This document shows positions 1 to 10,525 of a DNA stretch of 64,000 nucleotides, piece by piece. The stretch covers positions 84,179,362-84,243,361 of the forward strand of contig OX393549.1 of assembly GCA_947650365.1 (NCBI GenBank). Reading direction: 5' to 3'. Each line of letters starts with the position of its first letter. Position 1 is the first letter of the stretch. The notes under the pieces were generated by a model that saw nothing but the letters and a program-made list of their open reading frames with translations, had not been told where the DNA came from and did not search any database. The position numbers and the translations under genes are program-made. Origin of the DNA: Chamaelirium japonicum (Eukaryota > Streptophyta > Magnoliopsida > Liliales > Melanthiaceae).

Positions 1-264
1 TGCGCTCCGCAACACTTCAATTTCTGAATCGATGGGTCCCTGTTTTTGTGATGATTTTTTTATCATGGAATGTTAGGGGGTTAGGCGGGGGGGGGGGGGG
101 GGGGGCAAGTGGAGGGCAACCAACGCCTTTGGTTCCATCAATACGATGGATGTTATATGCCTCCAAGAAACTAAAACCTCCAACCCTTTGGGGCGCCTGC
201 TTAACTTCGTTGGGTGGAGGGCAGATTGATTCGTGGAAGATCCTCGATGCAGTAGGGGCATCCA
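1..264 (+). pseudogene. L1-type LINE ORF2, fragment 1 of 4 (endonuclease N-terminus)
   Basis: The sequence opens an L1 ORF2-type apurinic endonuclease: the frame at 48 reads MIFLSWNVRGLGG, the usual start of plant LINE ORF2. A 19-base G run then shifts the frame. The next recognisable stretch reads NTMDVICLQETK in another frame, and the fragment stops at the Gypsy TSD (260-264, ATCCA). The endonuclease resumes at 10526. The same LINE continues at 12209-13175 and 23307-25268. The copy is dead because of frameshifts and stops. The 5' end of the element lies outside or just at the window edge. The family identification is firm; the exact clade is not. Confidence 0.8.
87..105 (+). repeat. G19 homopolymer inside LINE ORF2
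   Basis: This is an unbroken run of 19 G just after the conserved RGLGG coding motif. It breaks the LINE frame. It may be a true slippage expansion of a glycine-coding tract, or partly a sequencing or assembly error. Confidence 0.9.
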
Positions 265-2691
265 TGTTGTGATTTTAAATTGTTATACCGCAAGTGCACG
301 ACGTCTATCTGATAGACAGTGGCAAATACGGGTCGATCCCACAGAGACTTGATTGAAAACTAATTAAAGAAAGATTAATGATTAAACTAGTACGGAAAGA
401 TCTCCAGAGGAGAGCGAGTGGATTTATGCTAATTAAAATAAACGCAAAGAGGAAAAATAAAATAAAATAAAGGTTATGGAGAATCAATGGATGAGAACTA
501 GGGTTTCGGGGTTACGCTTGGACATTTACAAATAATATTGATTATTTATCTCAGTTGGGGTAGAATGGCGTGTTCATCCCAACCGGAAGATTTAACAATT
601 AAAATCTGAGAATCTTTAATCTTAGATCTAGACAGTTGACGATTAGCGTGAAGGAACTTGTTGCACGACACAGGGACTCTCCCTAGCATCCGGCGTAACC
701 TGGGTCAACGCCGAATCTTAAAGAGTTTATAGAAGTGTCAACGTCTCTTTGAGAAGTTGAATCACAGAGCAGTCTATTTCTATAGATTAAAGATTTGAAT
801 TATAATAAAATGATAATAATCATACGATGGTTATTCAAAACGTTCAGAACGATACTACAGTGCTGTAGAAACTTCCCTACGTATCTACTATGACCGGAAT
901 CAATAATAGAAACAAGCGAATATGCAAGCATGCGGTATTTAATAAAGATTATGAAACAACCAAAGATGAAATTACAATGAGGCATAAACAGAATCAATAT
1001 TATTCATAAATAAACCAAGTTTCACCCCTAGCCCTAGCTAGGGGTTTAGCTACGCATATTCATACAATTCATAACGAAAATATAAACGCGAGCAAACTCC
1101 ATTATGGATGACGAGCGTGTGTGTGAAGCTTCTGGCGAGGATGACGGCGCGTCTTCGACAATGGCGGCGTGCGGCTTCGTGATGATGGAGCGTCGCTCGG
1201 AGATGATGGATGATGGACGTGCCTTGGTGGTGATGAAGATGGAAGATGGAAGATGGTGGAAGGTTCTTAGTGGTGATACAAGGTCGGCACCCCCCCTCCC
1301 TTCGGTTCGTCCGTGCCCCCCCTCTATATAGGATAGAGAGAGAAAAGAGAGAAGTTCGGTTTTTGGGTAGAAAAGGAAACAAAAGGGCCGGCTGGGTCGG
1401 GTTAAGGGAAGAGAGAGAAGTGCGATTTAGAGAGAGAAAGTAGGAAGAGAGAGAGTATCGGGCTCAGGCCGATCGGGTTTCAGTTTTAGAAAGAGAGAAG
1501 AAAGAAAGAAAACGGAAGAGAGAGAGATACGTTCGGTGGGCGTGGTTAAGGAAAGAGAGAGAGAGATGGAAAGAGAATCCGAGAGAGAGGATCCCGGAGA
1601 GAGAGAGAGAGTAACGTTCGGTTGAGAGAGAGAGACGTCCGGTTAAGAGAGAGAAAATCGGGCTCGCAGGAAAAATAGGGGAGGGAGAGAGGGACTCTGA
1701 TGGGATCCGGTTTTAAAGGCTGCATGGCATCGGACGGCTGTGATCGGGTTGTAGGGAGAGGAGTGACGGGGATGCCATGCATGGCTCGATGCAAAGGAGG
1801 GCTGTGATTATCAGGTGCTCATGCATGGGACCTGGGTGTAATGGAGTGCGGGTAAAGCTTGGGGACGGCTGGGATTAAGTGATATTGAGATGGGCTGATT
1901 TGTATACATGAGTGGGATGCACTGAACGGCTGCGATGCGATCGGACGGCCGTGACTGGATTGTGCCTCGAATGTAATAAATGGTGCATGCATGCATGGGT
2001 TGTTGGGTGCAATGAAGCACTGGCTGGGCTTGGGTTTCAAAGGGTGGTTGTGATGGCTTGATGCACTAAAGCTGTGATGGAATATGTTGAATGTGTATGG
2101 GTATTGTATTGTAAGGGGCGGATGTGATCGGGTCGGACCGAGATGGATGGATGGTTGCGATGGGATCGTATGGGAAAGAGAAACTTGGGTTATTGGCCGG
2201 GTGAGATGGTGGGTTAAATCTAGTGTCATCTGGTTTTGATCGGGAAGAGTGAAAAACAAAAGAAAATAGAAGAGAGAGAAAATGTGGCAGGAAAAGGACG
2301 ACGGCCATCCAGACTTCAATTCCATTATCCATTCATTTGCGTGTGTGTAGCCTTCGTTCATGTGGCGAAACCATCTACAGAGTTTTGCTCCATTGTAGCC
2401 ATGTGCGTTGAAAGCAAGCTCCAATTCCCTGAAAATACACATAAAATGACGTCCATAAGGTTCCGGGGCATTAATCGATAAAAGGATAATTTGGATTATC
2501 AGGCAGTATAACTATCATGCATGATGTGTATGAGAGTGAACCAATATGCCGTTGGGTTCGTATGAATGTCTACTATATCATGGTGCAAAGAAACTCATGC
2601 AGTTTACGTGTAGTATGAAAGTTTTACGTAGCAAACTGATGATATATGCATAATACTAAAAGGATAATTCGCACAAATTGGCCGCTCAACA
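265..2691 (-). repeat. Left LTR (3' LTR of the minus-strand Gypsy element)
   Basis: It is bounded by TG/CA-type ends (TGTTGTGATT on the plus strand, ending GCTCAACA). It is nearly identical to 8098-10525. It contains GA-rich simple sequence at about 1330-1660. The open frames of up to 207 codons inside it also occur in the other LTR simply because the LTRs are copies, and they show no recognisable domain. Confidence 0.93.
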
Positions 2692-2700
2692 CACCCCCAA
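2692..2700 (-). other. Polypurine tract of the Gypsy element
   Basis: On the minus strand the bases read TTGGGGGTG directly before the 3' LTR start TGTTGAGCGG. This is the plus-strand primer site. The preceding minus-strand text CTCGAGGGCGAGCAAG matches the conserved pre-PPT motif of Athila/Tat elements. Confidence 0.8.
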
Positions 2701-4434
2701 ACCTAAATCTTGCTCGCCCTCGAGTAAGAAAAGAAAAATAAATAAAGTAAATGACAAAATAAAAACTCCTAACTCACTTTCGCAGGAATCGCGACTGCAC
2801 TTAGCATGTGCAACAAGCCGTTAAACCCCTGGGTTACCCCAGTGGACGAGTTTTGTCTCGTGAGGGTTTGCAGTGAATCTACCCACAAAATTCAAACTTT
2901 TTTTGTTTATTTTTTTATTTTTAATATAAATAAGAAATAAGAAAAGTCGGTTTCATAGAATAATTAAAAAGTACTCAAAAATAGAATCTAAGGCACAAGA
3001 CTCACAAGGTATCTAACCCAAGCTTCGGCTTTCGAAGTAAGCACTTTAGGTTCTAACTATTAGTTTCCCGTTAGAAAAGATCAATGTCAACTATACTCGA
3101 GTGCACGGTGCTGTCTGAGCTAAACACAACTGGGGGTTTGCTTCTCTACATTCATATCATTCTAACAGTCTCCTAGAACGGTCAAAGTCGACCTTAGAAC
3201 CTGAGTCAAAACCAGCTAATCTAGACAGGCTAGTGAGAGTTGTGGATATTCACCTTAATACCTTTCGGCTTTATATGTGATATTCCAGTTTCCCCACATT
3301 GTTTATAACGACGGCTTTCGCACTATTTTCTTTTCTTTTCTTTTTTTTCTCCTTTTATTTTTTTGGTCTTATTTTTTTTTCTGGATCTAATTATATATCC
3401 CTTCCTAACTTGTACCATGCCAGCTGCACTCTATGCCCATGACACACTGCCAACGCTCTCATGAGTTAGGTAGCCATCCTCATGTTGCCTTTATATTTGA
3501 TTCACTCTGCATCCATAGGATCATTCTCATAACCCTATCGATCAGGCTTCACTCATACTAGGGCATACAGGTTAAGACTTTTATATAATTAGATCCTAGA
3601 CCATGCTAATAGGTAGTCCTTTCCGCTATACCTTAGAATTCACTGGTCGGTTTTCTAATGATATTTTTTTTCAAACCAAGTGAACCAGATCCGCATGGTT
3701 CATCAGGACTCTAGTTGACTATTAGGCTGATATGATAGGTTTGAATCTAGACCCTAGAGGTGTAAGCCAGATGTGAAGTGAAAAGTCAAGTCTAGTTTGT
3801 TTTGACAATCTCTAAAAGGTTACTAAGGGTCAGAACCATATTAGACATACTTTTTCTAGCTGATCCTTGGACTTTATACCTTGATTATCAAGTGCCTTAT
3901 AGTTCTATTCGAGTACGATAAAATTATATTACAAAACCTGAAATAAAGATAAAATATATATAGATATATATAATTTTTTTTTTTTTTCGAAAAGAACGAA
4001 AGGGCCGGCAAAAGTAATACGATAAGAAACTAAAATAAGAAAAAGAAAATAAAAATATGCAAATGCAAATTCCTAGATATTTCTATACGAACGCTATAGT
4101 TTTGGTAGGGGACTACAGACGAGACACACATACGCCAAGACGTATATGCCGAGCTTTCCCACTACAGCGTAAGTTGATGTAATGATTTTTTTTTTTTTTT
4201 TTGAAAAAAATTAGAATAGAAGAATTTTGTATACTGGATTTTGCAAAAAGTACATCACACCCCCAAACTTAAATTAGACATTGTCCTCAATGTATGAATT
4301 AGACATGCTCATGAATGAGATGATAGTATTATATGATAACATTCTTGAAGGACATGTATAAAAATTAAAAGTACGAAGTGTTAAGGATGGATAGTACCTC
4401 ATAAGTACTTTATGGCTTTGTTTCCTGCAAAATA
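2701..4434 (-). other. Non-coding AT-rich interior replacing the pol region
   Basis: About 1.7 kb lies between the end of the protease frame and the 3' polypurine tract. Autonomous relatives carry reverse transcriptase, RNase H and integrase here. I see no long frame or motif of those enzymes. It includes poly-T/poly-A runs (3960-3990, 4187-4202) and, at 4256-4270, a second copy of the pre-PPT motif (minus-strand AAGTTTGGGGGTGTG). It looks like a 3' non-coding region that has taken over after pol was lost. Confidence 0.6.
4256..4270 (-). other. Internal second polypurine-tract-like motif
   Basis: The minus strand reads AAGTTTGGGGGTGTG, preceded by TTGAGGACAATG. This is the same motif type that precedes the real 3' polypurine tract 1.6 kb further on. 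It may act as a central polypurine tract or mark an older 3' end. Confidence 0.5.
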
Positions 4435-6174
4435 TTAGTACGACAAAGAAAACAAAACAAAGCGACTAAACAGACTAATAAAAACTAGCAGATGCGAATA
4501 AATAAATAAAAAATTAACTGCTATAATGCAAATATGTTTTTCAGCAGATGGAATTTTCAAAAAGAACAGAGAGTAGTCATTAATTGAAAAATTATATTCT
4601 ATAGTATACGTTGGGCATGTTTCTGCGTGACTCTCCTTTATTCTATGAGGGTTCATCCTATATTGTTCTTTATGAGTTTTCTTTTCAAATGGAACAATGT
4701 AAGATTCATTATTATACTCTATGTCCCATCTTGTATCATCTACATTATCTTTGAAAAATTTGCATAAATGAATTTTCTGATTTTGGATAAATGGAGGAAA
4801 AATTAAATCAGAAAATATATCTTTTTCACCCAAATATGTATATTGAAACTCAGATAGCAGAATTTGTAGGTCAATGCACGATTTTTCGATAATAATTAGA
4901 CGATTAATCATGATATCATTAATTTCAAAATTCGTTGATAGAGCATTGGCTTTTTTAGCAAACATATCACTATCAATGATATAAGGAAGATCATGGGTGA
5001 CATCTAGTAATGCAGTGCTTGTATTGATATGATCATCAATATCCAAATTCTTATCAAAATGTGCAAGGCAGGCTTCCAGTGGGTCATTATAGTTTACTTG
5101 TAGTACAAAACTTTCGTCTTGTTCTTGCAAGTAGTTAACCTCTTCTAATTCATCACTGTCAGCTCTAGGTTGTTTGCTCACATGAAATATATTGACTTGT
5201 AATGTCATGTTACCGAAGGACATGCTCATTATACCATTCCGACAGTTGATTAATGCATTCGATGTTGCCAGGAAAGGTCGCCCTAAGATTACCGGTACTC
5301 GACTCGTAAATTCCGTTGGTGGTTTGGTATCAAGGACCACAAAGTCAACAGGGAAAACAAATTCTCCCACTTTGATTAGGACATCTTCTACTATCCCTTT
5401 TGGATATCGGATTGAAGCATCAGCTAGCTGGAGGGTTAATTTAGTGGGTTTTAACTCCCCCAAACCTAGCTCTTTATATATAGAATATGGAAGGAGGTTG
5501 ACACTTGCACCTAAGTCGAGCAAGGCTTTCTCAATATAATATTCCCCTATTTTACAGGAAATGGTAGGACAACCAGGGTCCTTATATTTGATAGGGGTTG
5601 AGCATGAAATAACTGAACTAGCCTGCTGAGCCAGAAATGCTCTCTTGGGTATATTAGTTGTTCTCTTAAAAGTGCAAAGGTCCTTTAAGAATTTGGCATA
5701 TGTAGGTATTTGTTGGATTGCATCTAAGAGTGGAATATTAATTTTTACTTGCTTGAAGACTTCAAGCATATTATCCATTTGTATTTTCTTCTTTGCTGGC
5801 TCTAGTCTTTGAGGATATGGGGCTCTAGGGATGTAAGTTCTAAGAGGTGGTTCACTCGATAATGTAATATTTTTAGGATCGTGTCTTGTGTTTTCCCTAG
5901 TTTTCTCTTGTGATTTTAGCTCCTCTTCAGGTGTTTCTTCAGTTCTTATGTCATTCTGCCTAAGTTCCTCAGTTTCTTTAGGGGATTCTATCATGTTATC
6001 AACTTGCCGTCCTGACCTAAGTGTAGTGATTGCATTTGCCTGCTCATGGCCTTTTCCTTTGATGTCATGAACTTCAAATTGACCCCTTGGATTTGACCCT
6101 TTAGGGTTAGCCTCAGGTTGACTCGGGAATGTACCCTTATCTCTTGTATTCAAAGAATCAGCTAGTTGACTCAC
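4435..6174 (-). CDS. Gypsy aspartic protease region (pro), in frame with gag after one UAG
   Basis: This 579-codon frame continues the gag frame; only one UAG codon (6253-6255) separates them. Residues near 218-227 read DLGASVNLLP, the retropepsin active-site loop typical of plant Athila/Tat elements. It is followed by a flap-like region and the conserved VILGRPFLATSNALI block near residue 290. The enzyme would cut the Gag polyprotein inside the virus-like particle. The last 200 residues are rich in Asn, Asp and Ile, match no domain I know, and end in a hydrophobic run at the stop. No reverse transcriptase follows, where autonomous relatives would continue. The first ATG (6174) is internal; translation most likely comes from gag by readthrough, or not at all if the UAG is a mutation. 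Confidence 0.82.
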   Translation of the reverse strand: MSQLADSLNTRDKGTFPSQPEANPKGSNPRGQFEVHDIKGKGHEQANAITTLRSGRQVDNMIESPKETEELRQNDIRTEETPEEELKSQEKTRENTRHDPKNITLSSEPPLRTYIPRAPYPQRLEPAKKKIQMDNMLEVFKQVKINIPLLDAIQQIPTYAKFLKDLCTFKRTTNIPKRAFLAQQASSVISCSTPIKYKDPGCPTISCKIGEYYIEKALLDLGASVNLLPYSIYKELGLGELKPTKLTLQLADASIRYPKGIVEDVLIKVGEFVFPVDFVVLDTKPPTEFTSRVPVILGRPFLATSNALINCRNGIMSMSFGNMTLQVNIFHVSKQPRADSDELEEVNYLQEQDESFVLQVNYNDPLEACLAHFDKNLDIDDHINTSTALLDVTHDLPYIIDSDMFAKKANALSTNFEINDIMINRLIIIEKSCIDLQILLSEFQYTYLGEKDIFSDLIFPPFIQNQKIHLCKFFKDNVDDTRWDIEYNNESYIVPFEKKTHKEQYRMNPHRIKESHAETCPTYTIEYNFSINDYSLFFLKIPSAEKHICIIAVNFLFIYSHLLVFISLFSRFVLFSLSY

Positions 6175-6252
6175 AGTGTATTCTAACTTCGCAATAGATT
6201 GTGTGTTAGCACTGAGGCTTTGTGCGGTGCTCTGTTGGAATTGGAGGGTATT

Positions 6253-7434
6253 CTAGGCTAATAGTTTCATCGTTTCCTCCAGAGAATTGATTCTTTGATT
6301 ATCTGGATTAGGGATGACATTCTGTATGGGTGGCTTTTGAAACCCTAGAGATGGTACAGACTGAGATGGGCCACCTTGGTATGGATCTGTAGTCCATGAG
6401 AAATTTGGATGATTCTTCCATCCTTCATTGTAAGTGTTTGAATATGGATTATGTTTTTGTTGATTATCAAAACGATTGTTTTGATACAAAGCATTGACTC
6501 TTTCCATATTATTTTCTTGTCTCCCTAACATCGGGCATCGATAATCTGCATGGGTAGGCTCACTACAAATTGAACAAATAGAAAAGGTAGGTTCATTGTT
6601 GCAACTCATAGTTTGATTAAGGCTTAATGCCTCTAAGGTATTTGGAGTGGAAGTCTTATTTCCTTGATTCATTTCTAGAGCCTCTAAGCGTCTCATCATA
6701 GTGGTCAGTTTAGCTTCTGCTTCTAATTTAGGTTCAACTTTATAGAATCCACCTTGTGCAGTAGGGGGGAATTTCCTATAATCTTCTTTGATTGGTTCCC
6801 ACTGTAGTGTATTCTCTGCAATTTCTTCTAAGTAGGTCCAGGCTTGATCTGCTGTCTTTTTGGTGAATTCACCATTACAATATGATTCTACCATGGTCTT
6901 AGATGGGTAGTTCAACCCTTCATAAAAGATTTGGACTAGTCTAATTTTTTCAAAGTCATGGTGTGGACAGTGCAGGAGTAGGTCCTTAAATCTTTCTATG
7001 TATCTATAGAGAGCCTCACCTTCCAGTTGGTGAAACACATTCAAGGCCTGACGAATCGAGGCCGTCTTTTGTTTAGAATAGAATTTTCTATAAAAGAGCT
7101 CGAGTAGGCTTACCCAAGTAGTTATGGATCCAGCTTGTAAGGCATAAAGCCATGCTTTAGCCTTCTCTTTTAGTGAGAATGGGAATAATCTAAGTTTGAG
7201 ATTTTCTTCGGACATATTATCGAATTTCATTGTTCCACATATGTCCTCGAATTCCCTCACGTGTTGATATGGATTTTCCTGCTCCATTCCCCGAAAGACG
7301 GGAAGCATTTGGATTAAGCCAGATTTTAATTCAAATTTTGCATTAGTGGTCGGTAAGGTTATGCAAGACGGTTGTGTAGCCCTAGTGGGATACATAGAAT
7401 CCCCTAATGTGATTGCTTGCGGCTGTTCCGCCAT
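6253..7434 (-). CDS. Gypsy Gag (capsid-nucleocapsid) protein
   Basis: The 393-residue frame starts MAEQPQAITLGD. Residues about 60-210 form the Retrotrans_gag capsid domain, with recognisable pieces such as LRLFPFSLKEKAKAWLYAL, ITTWVSLLELF and RFKDLLLHCPHH. Near residues 285-300 one CCHC zinc knuckle is intact (C-x2-C-x4-H-x4-C, CSICSEPTHADYRC), which would bind the element RNA. Gag assembles the particle in which the RNA is packaged and copied. The frame ends with LLA then UAG, and the same frame continues into the protease. An intact gag in an element without polymerase fits a parasite that supplies capsid or packaging function and borrows enzymes. Start choice: first ATG, at the edge of similarity to the family. 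Confidence 0.9.
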   Translation of the reverse strand: MAEQPQAITLGDSMYPTRATQPSCITLPTTNAKFELKSGLIQMLPVFRGMEQENPYQHVREFEDICGTMKFDNMSEENLKLRLFPFSLKEKAKAWLYALQAGSITTWVSLLELFYRKFYSKQKTASIRQALNVFHQLEGEALYRYIERFKDLLLHCPHHDFEKIRLVQIFYEGLNYPSKTMVESYCNGEFTKKTADQAWTYLEEIAENTLQWEPIKEDYRKFPPTAQGGFYKVEPKLEAEAKLTTMMRRLEALEMNQGNKTSTPNTLEALSLNQTMSCNNEPTFSICSICSEPTHADYRCPMLGRQENNMERVNALYQNNRFDNQQKHNPYSNTYNEGWKNHPNFSWTTDPYQGGPSQSVPSLGFQKPPIQNVIPNPDNQRINSLEETMKLLA

Positions 7435-8073
7435 CTCTAAGATATTATTATATTCAACTCTAACTAATCTTTTTCCTACACGTGCCCAAACTGTGGACTG
7501 TGTGTCCAGATTAATGCGTCAATTAGGTAATAGTAGTTTAACTAATATAACACTACGCTAGTAAAGAAAATGGAGTACGTACTTTAGCAGAATACTTATG
7601 CAAATAGAGAGCCTACTATTATGCAATGCAACACCCTAGCAAATGGTTTCTATCGATGCAAGGTTGAGTGTACACCTCAGACTGAGACACACATACAACT
7701 ATAAGAGGTGTATGTGCCGAGCTGGCGACAACCTTACAAGGTTGCGATGCAATTCGATTATTTGATCTACGGTGAAAGTTTGCACATTAGCCGGTTACCC
7801 TAATTACTACGGTTATTGAATCAGCAGGAGTAAGCAATAGGAGTACGTAATCAAACCCAATGACTGGAGAGGCGTGGGTAAGGATTTGAGTACTTACCTT
7901 TGTGATGCTTATGCAAGTTTTCCGTTGAGCGTGTAAGTACCTGAAAAGTTAAACAGAAGATAATACGTATGAAAGAGACAAAATACGGAAATAGAATAAC
8001 TAAGAATACTAATACTAACTTTTTTTTTTTTAAAGCAAATAAAAACTAAACTTTAACAGTTTTCAAACTCAAG
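7435..8073 (-). other. 5' leader of the Gypsy element
   Basis: This is the non-coding leader between the primer-binding site and the gag ATG. It holds short upstream ATGs and a stretch at 7683-7720 (GAGACACACATAC, then GTATGTGCCGAGCT) that resembles 4113-4155 near the other end of the interior. Packaging signals would be expected here, but none can be proved from sequence. Confidence 0.55.
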
Positions 8074-8091
8074 TCCCCGGCAACGACGCCA
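8074..8091 (-). other. Primer-binding site (tRNA-Asp type)
   Basis: The plus strand reads TCCCCGGCAACGACGCCA, matching the 3' end of plant tRNA-Asp including CCA, with one difference. It lies 6 bases from the LTR at 8098. This sets the orientation as minus and supports the Athila/Tat assignment. Confidence 0.85.
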
Positions 8092-8097
8092 AAAACT

Positions 8098-10525
8098 TGT
8101 TGTGATTTTAAATTGTTATACCGCAAGTGCACGGCGTCTATCTGATAGACAGTGGCAAATACGGGTCGATCCCACAGAGACTTGATTGAAAACTAATTAA
8201 AGAAAGATTAATGATTAAACTAGTACGGAAAGATCTCCAGAGGAGAGCGAGTGGATTTATGCTAATTAAAATAAACGCAAAGAGGAAAAATAAAATAAAA
8301 TAAAGGTTATGGAGAATCAATGGATGAGAACTAGGGTTTCGGGGTTACGCTTGGACATTCACAAATAATATTGATTATTTATCTCAGTTGGGGTAGAATG
8401 GCGTGTTCATCCCAACCGGAAGATTTAACAATTAAAATCTGAGAATCTTTAATCTTAGATCTAGACAGTTGACGATTAGCGTGAAGGAACTTGTTGCACG
8501 ACACAGGGACTCTCCCTAGCATCCGGCGTAACCTGGGTCAACGCCGAATCTTAAAGAGTTTATAGAAGTGTCAACGTCTCTTTGAGAAGTTGAATCACAG
8601 AGCAGTCTATTTCTATAGATTAAAGATTTGAATTATAATAAAATGATAATAATCATACGATGGTTATTCAAAACGTTCAGAACGATACTACAGTGCTGTA
8701 GAAACTTCCCTACGCATCTACTATGACCGGAATCAATAATAGAAACAAGCGAATATGCAAGCATGCGGTATTTAATAAAGATTATGAAACAACCAAAGAT
8801 GAAATTACAATGAGGCATAAACAGAATCAATATTATTCATAAATAAACCAAGTTTCACCCCTAGCCCTAGCTAGGGGTTTAGCTACGCATATTCATACAA
8901 TTCATAACGAAAATATAAACGCGAGCAAACTCCATTATGGATGACGAGCGTGTGTGTGAATCTTCTGGCGAGGATGACGGTGCGTCTTCGACAATGGCGG
9001 CGTGCGGCTTCGTGATGATGGAGCGTCGCTCGGAGATGATGGATGATGGACGTGCCTTGGTGGTGATGAAGATGGAAGATGGAAGATGGTGGAAGGTTCT
9101 TAGTGGTGATACAAGGTCGGCACCCCCCCTCCCTTCGGTTCGTCCGTGCCCCCCTCTATATAGGATAGAGAGAGAAAAGAGAGAAGTTCGGTTTTTGGGT
9201 AGAAAAGGAAACAAAAGGGCCGGCTGGGTCGGGTTAAGGGAAGAGAGAGAAGTGCGGTTTAGAGAGAGAAAGTAGGAAGAGAGAGAGTATCGGGCTCAGG
9301 CCGATCGGGTTTCAGTTTTAGAAAGAGAGAAGAAAGAAAGAAAACGGAAGAGAGAGAGATACGTTCGGTGGGCGTGGTTAAGGAAAGAGAGAGAGATGGA
9401 AAGAGAATCCGAGAGAGAGGATCCCGGAGAGAGAGAGAGAGAGAGTAACGTTCGGTTGAGAGAGAGAGACGTCCGGTTAAGAGAGAGAAAATCGGGCTCG
9501 CAGGAAAAATAGGGGAGGGAGAGAGGGACTCTGATGGGATCCGGTTTTAAAGGCTGCATGGCATCGGACGGCTGTGATCGGGTTGTAGGGAGAGGAGTGA
9601 CGGGGATGCCATGCATGGCTCGATGCAAAGGAGGGCTGTGATTATCAGGTGCTCATGCATGGGACCTGGGTGTAATGGAGTGCGGGTAAAGCTTGGGGAC
9701 GGCTGGGATTAAGTGATATTGAGATGGGCTGATTTGTATGCATGAGTGGGATGCACTGAACGGCTGCGATGCGATCGGACGGCCGTGACTGGATTGTGCC
9801 TCGAATGTAATAAATGGTGCATGCATGCATGGGTTGTTGGGTGCAATGAAGCACTGGCTGGGCTTGGGTTTCAAAGGGTGGTTGTGATGGCTTGATGCAC
9901 TAAAGCTGTGATGGAATATATTGAATGTGCATGGGTATTGTATTGTAAGGGGCGGATGTGATCGGGTCGGACCGAGATGGATGGATGGTTGCGATGGGAT
10001 CGTATGGGAAAGAGAAACTTGGGTTACTGGCCGGGTGAGATGGTGGGTTAAATCTAGTGTCATCTGGTTTTGATCGGGAAGAGTGAAAAACAAAAGAAAA
10101 TAGAAGAGAGAGAAAATGTGGCAGGAAAAGGACGACGGCCATCCAGACTTCAATTCCATTATCCATTCATTTGCGTGTGTGTAGCCTTCGTTCATGTGGC
10201 GAAACCATCTACAGAGTTTTGCTCCATTGTAGCCATGTGCGTTGAAAGCAAGCTCCAATTCCCTGAAAATACACATAAAATGACGTCCATAAGGTTCCGG
10301 GGCATTAATCGATAAAAGGATAATTTGGATTATCAGGCAGTATAACTATCATGCATGATGTGTATGAGAGTGAACCAATATGCCGTTGGGTTCGTATGAA
10401 TGTCTACTATATCATGGTGCAAAGAAACTCATGCAGTTTACGTGTAGTATGAAAGTTTTACGTAGCAAACTGATGATATATACATAATACTAAAAGGATA
10501 ATTCGCACAAATTGGCCGCTCAACA
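8098..10525 (-). repeat. Right LTR (5' LTR of the minus-strand Gypsy element)
   Basis: This 2428-bp copy of the left LTR drives transcription toward lower coordinates. Differences from the left copy are scattered single bases plus length changes in C and GA runs. A TATA-like CCTATATAGA lies on the minus strand at 9155-9164. The right edge is GCTCAACA followed by the TSD ATCCA. Confidence 0.93.
9155..9164 (-). promoter_or_regulatory. TATA-like box in the Gypsy 5' LTR
   Basis: The minus-strand sequence CCTATATAGA is followed by a GC-rich stretch. The same box occurs in the other LTR near 1322-1331. It is the most plausible Pol II core promoter of the element. This rests on motif and position only. 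Confidence 0.45.

Larger units (their letters stand above)
265..10525 (-). mobile_element. Athila/Tat-type Ty3/Gypsy LTR retrotransposon, gag-protease only, inserted in LINE
   Basis: Two direct LTRs of about 2.43 kb (265-2691 and 8098-10525) bound a 5.4-kb interior. The flanks are a perfect 5-bp duplication, ATCCA at 260-264 and 10526-10530. Orientation is minus: the primer-binding site complementary to tRNA-Asp lies at 8074-8091 next to the right LTR, and the polypurine tract at 2692-2700 lies next to the left LTR. The interior encodes gag and an aspartic protease, but no reverse transcriptase, RNase H or integrase is present in any frame, so the element must be mobilised by a partner. By eye the LTRs differ by about eleven substitutions and a few small indels, which points to a recent insertion. 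The clade comes from the tRNA-Asp site and gag type, and is inferred. Confidence 0.92.

Noticed and set aside
1819..2442. A 207-codon minus-strand frame, duplicated at 9653-10276
   Set aside because: It is conserved only because the two LTRs are recent copies of each other. Composition is low-complexity (His/Ser/Pro) with no domain.
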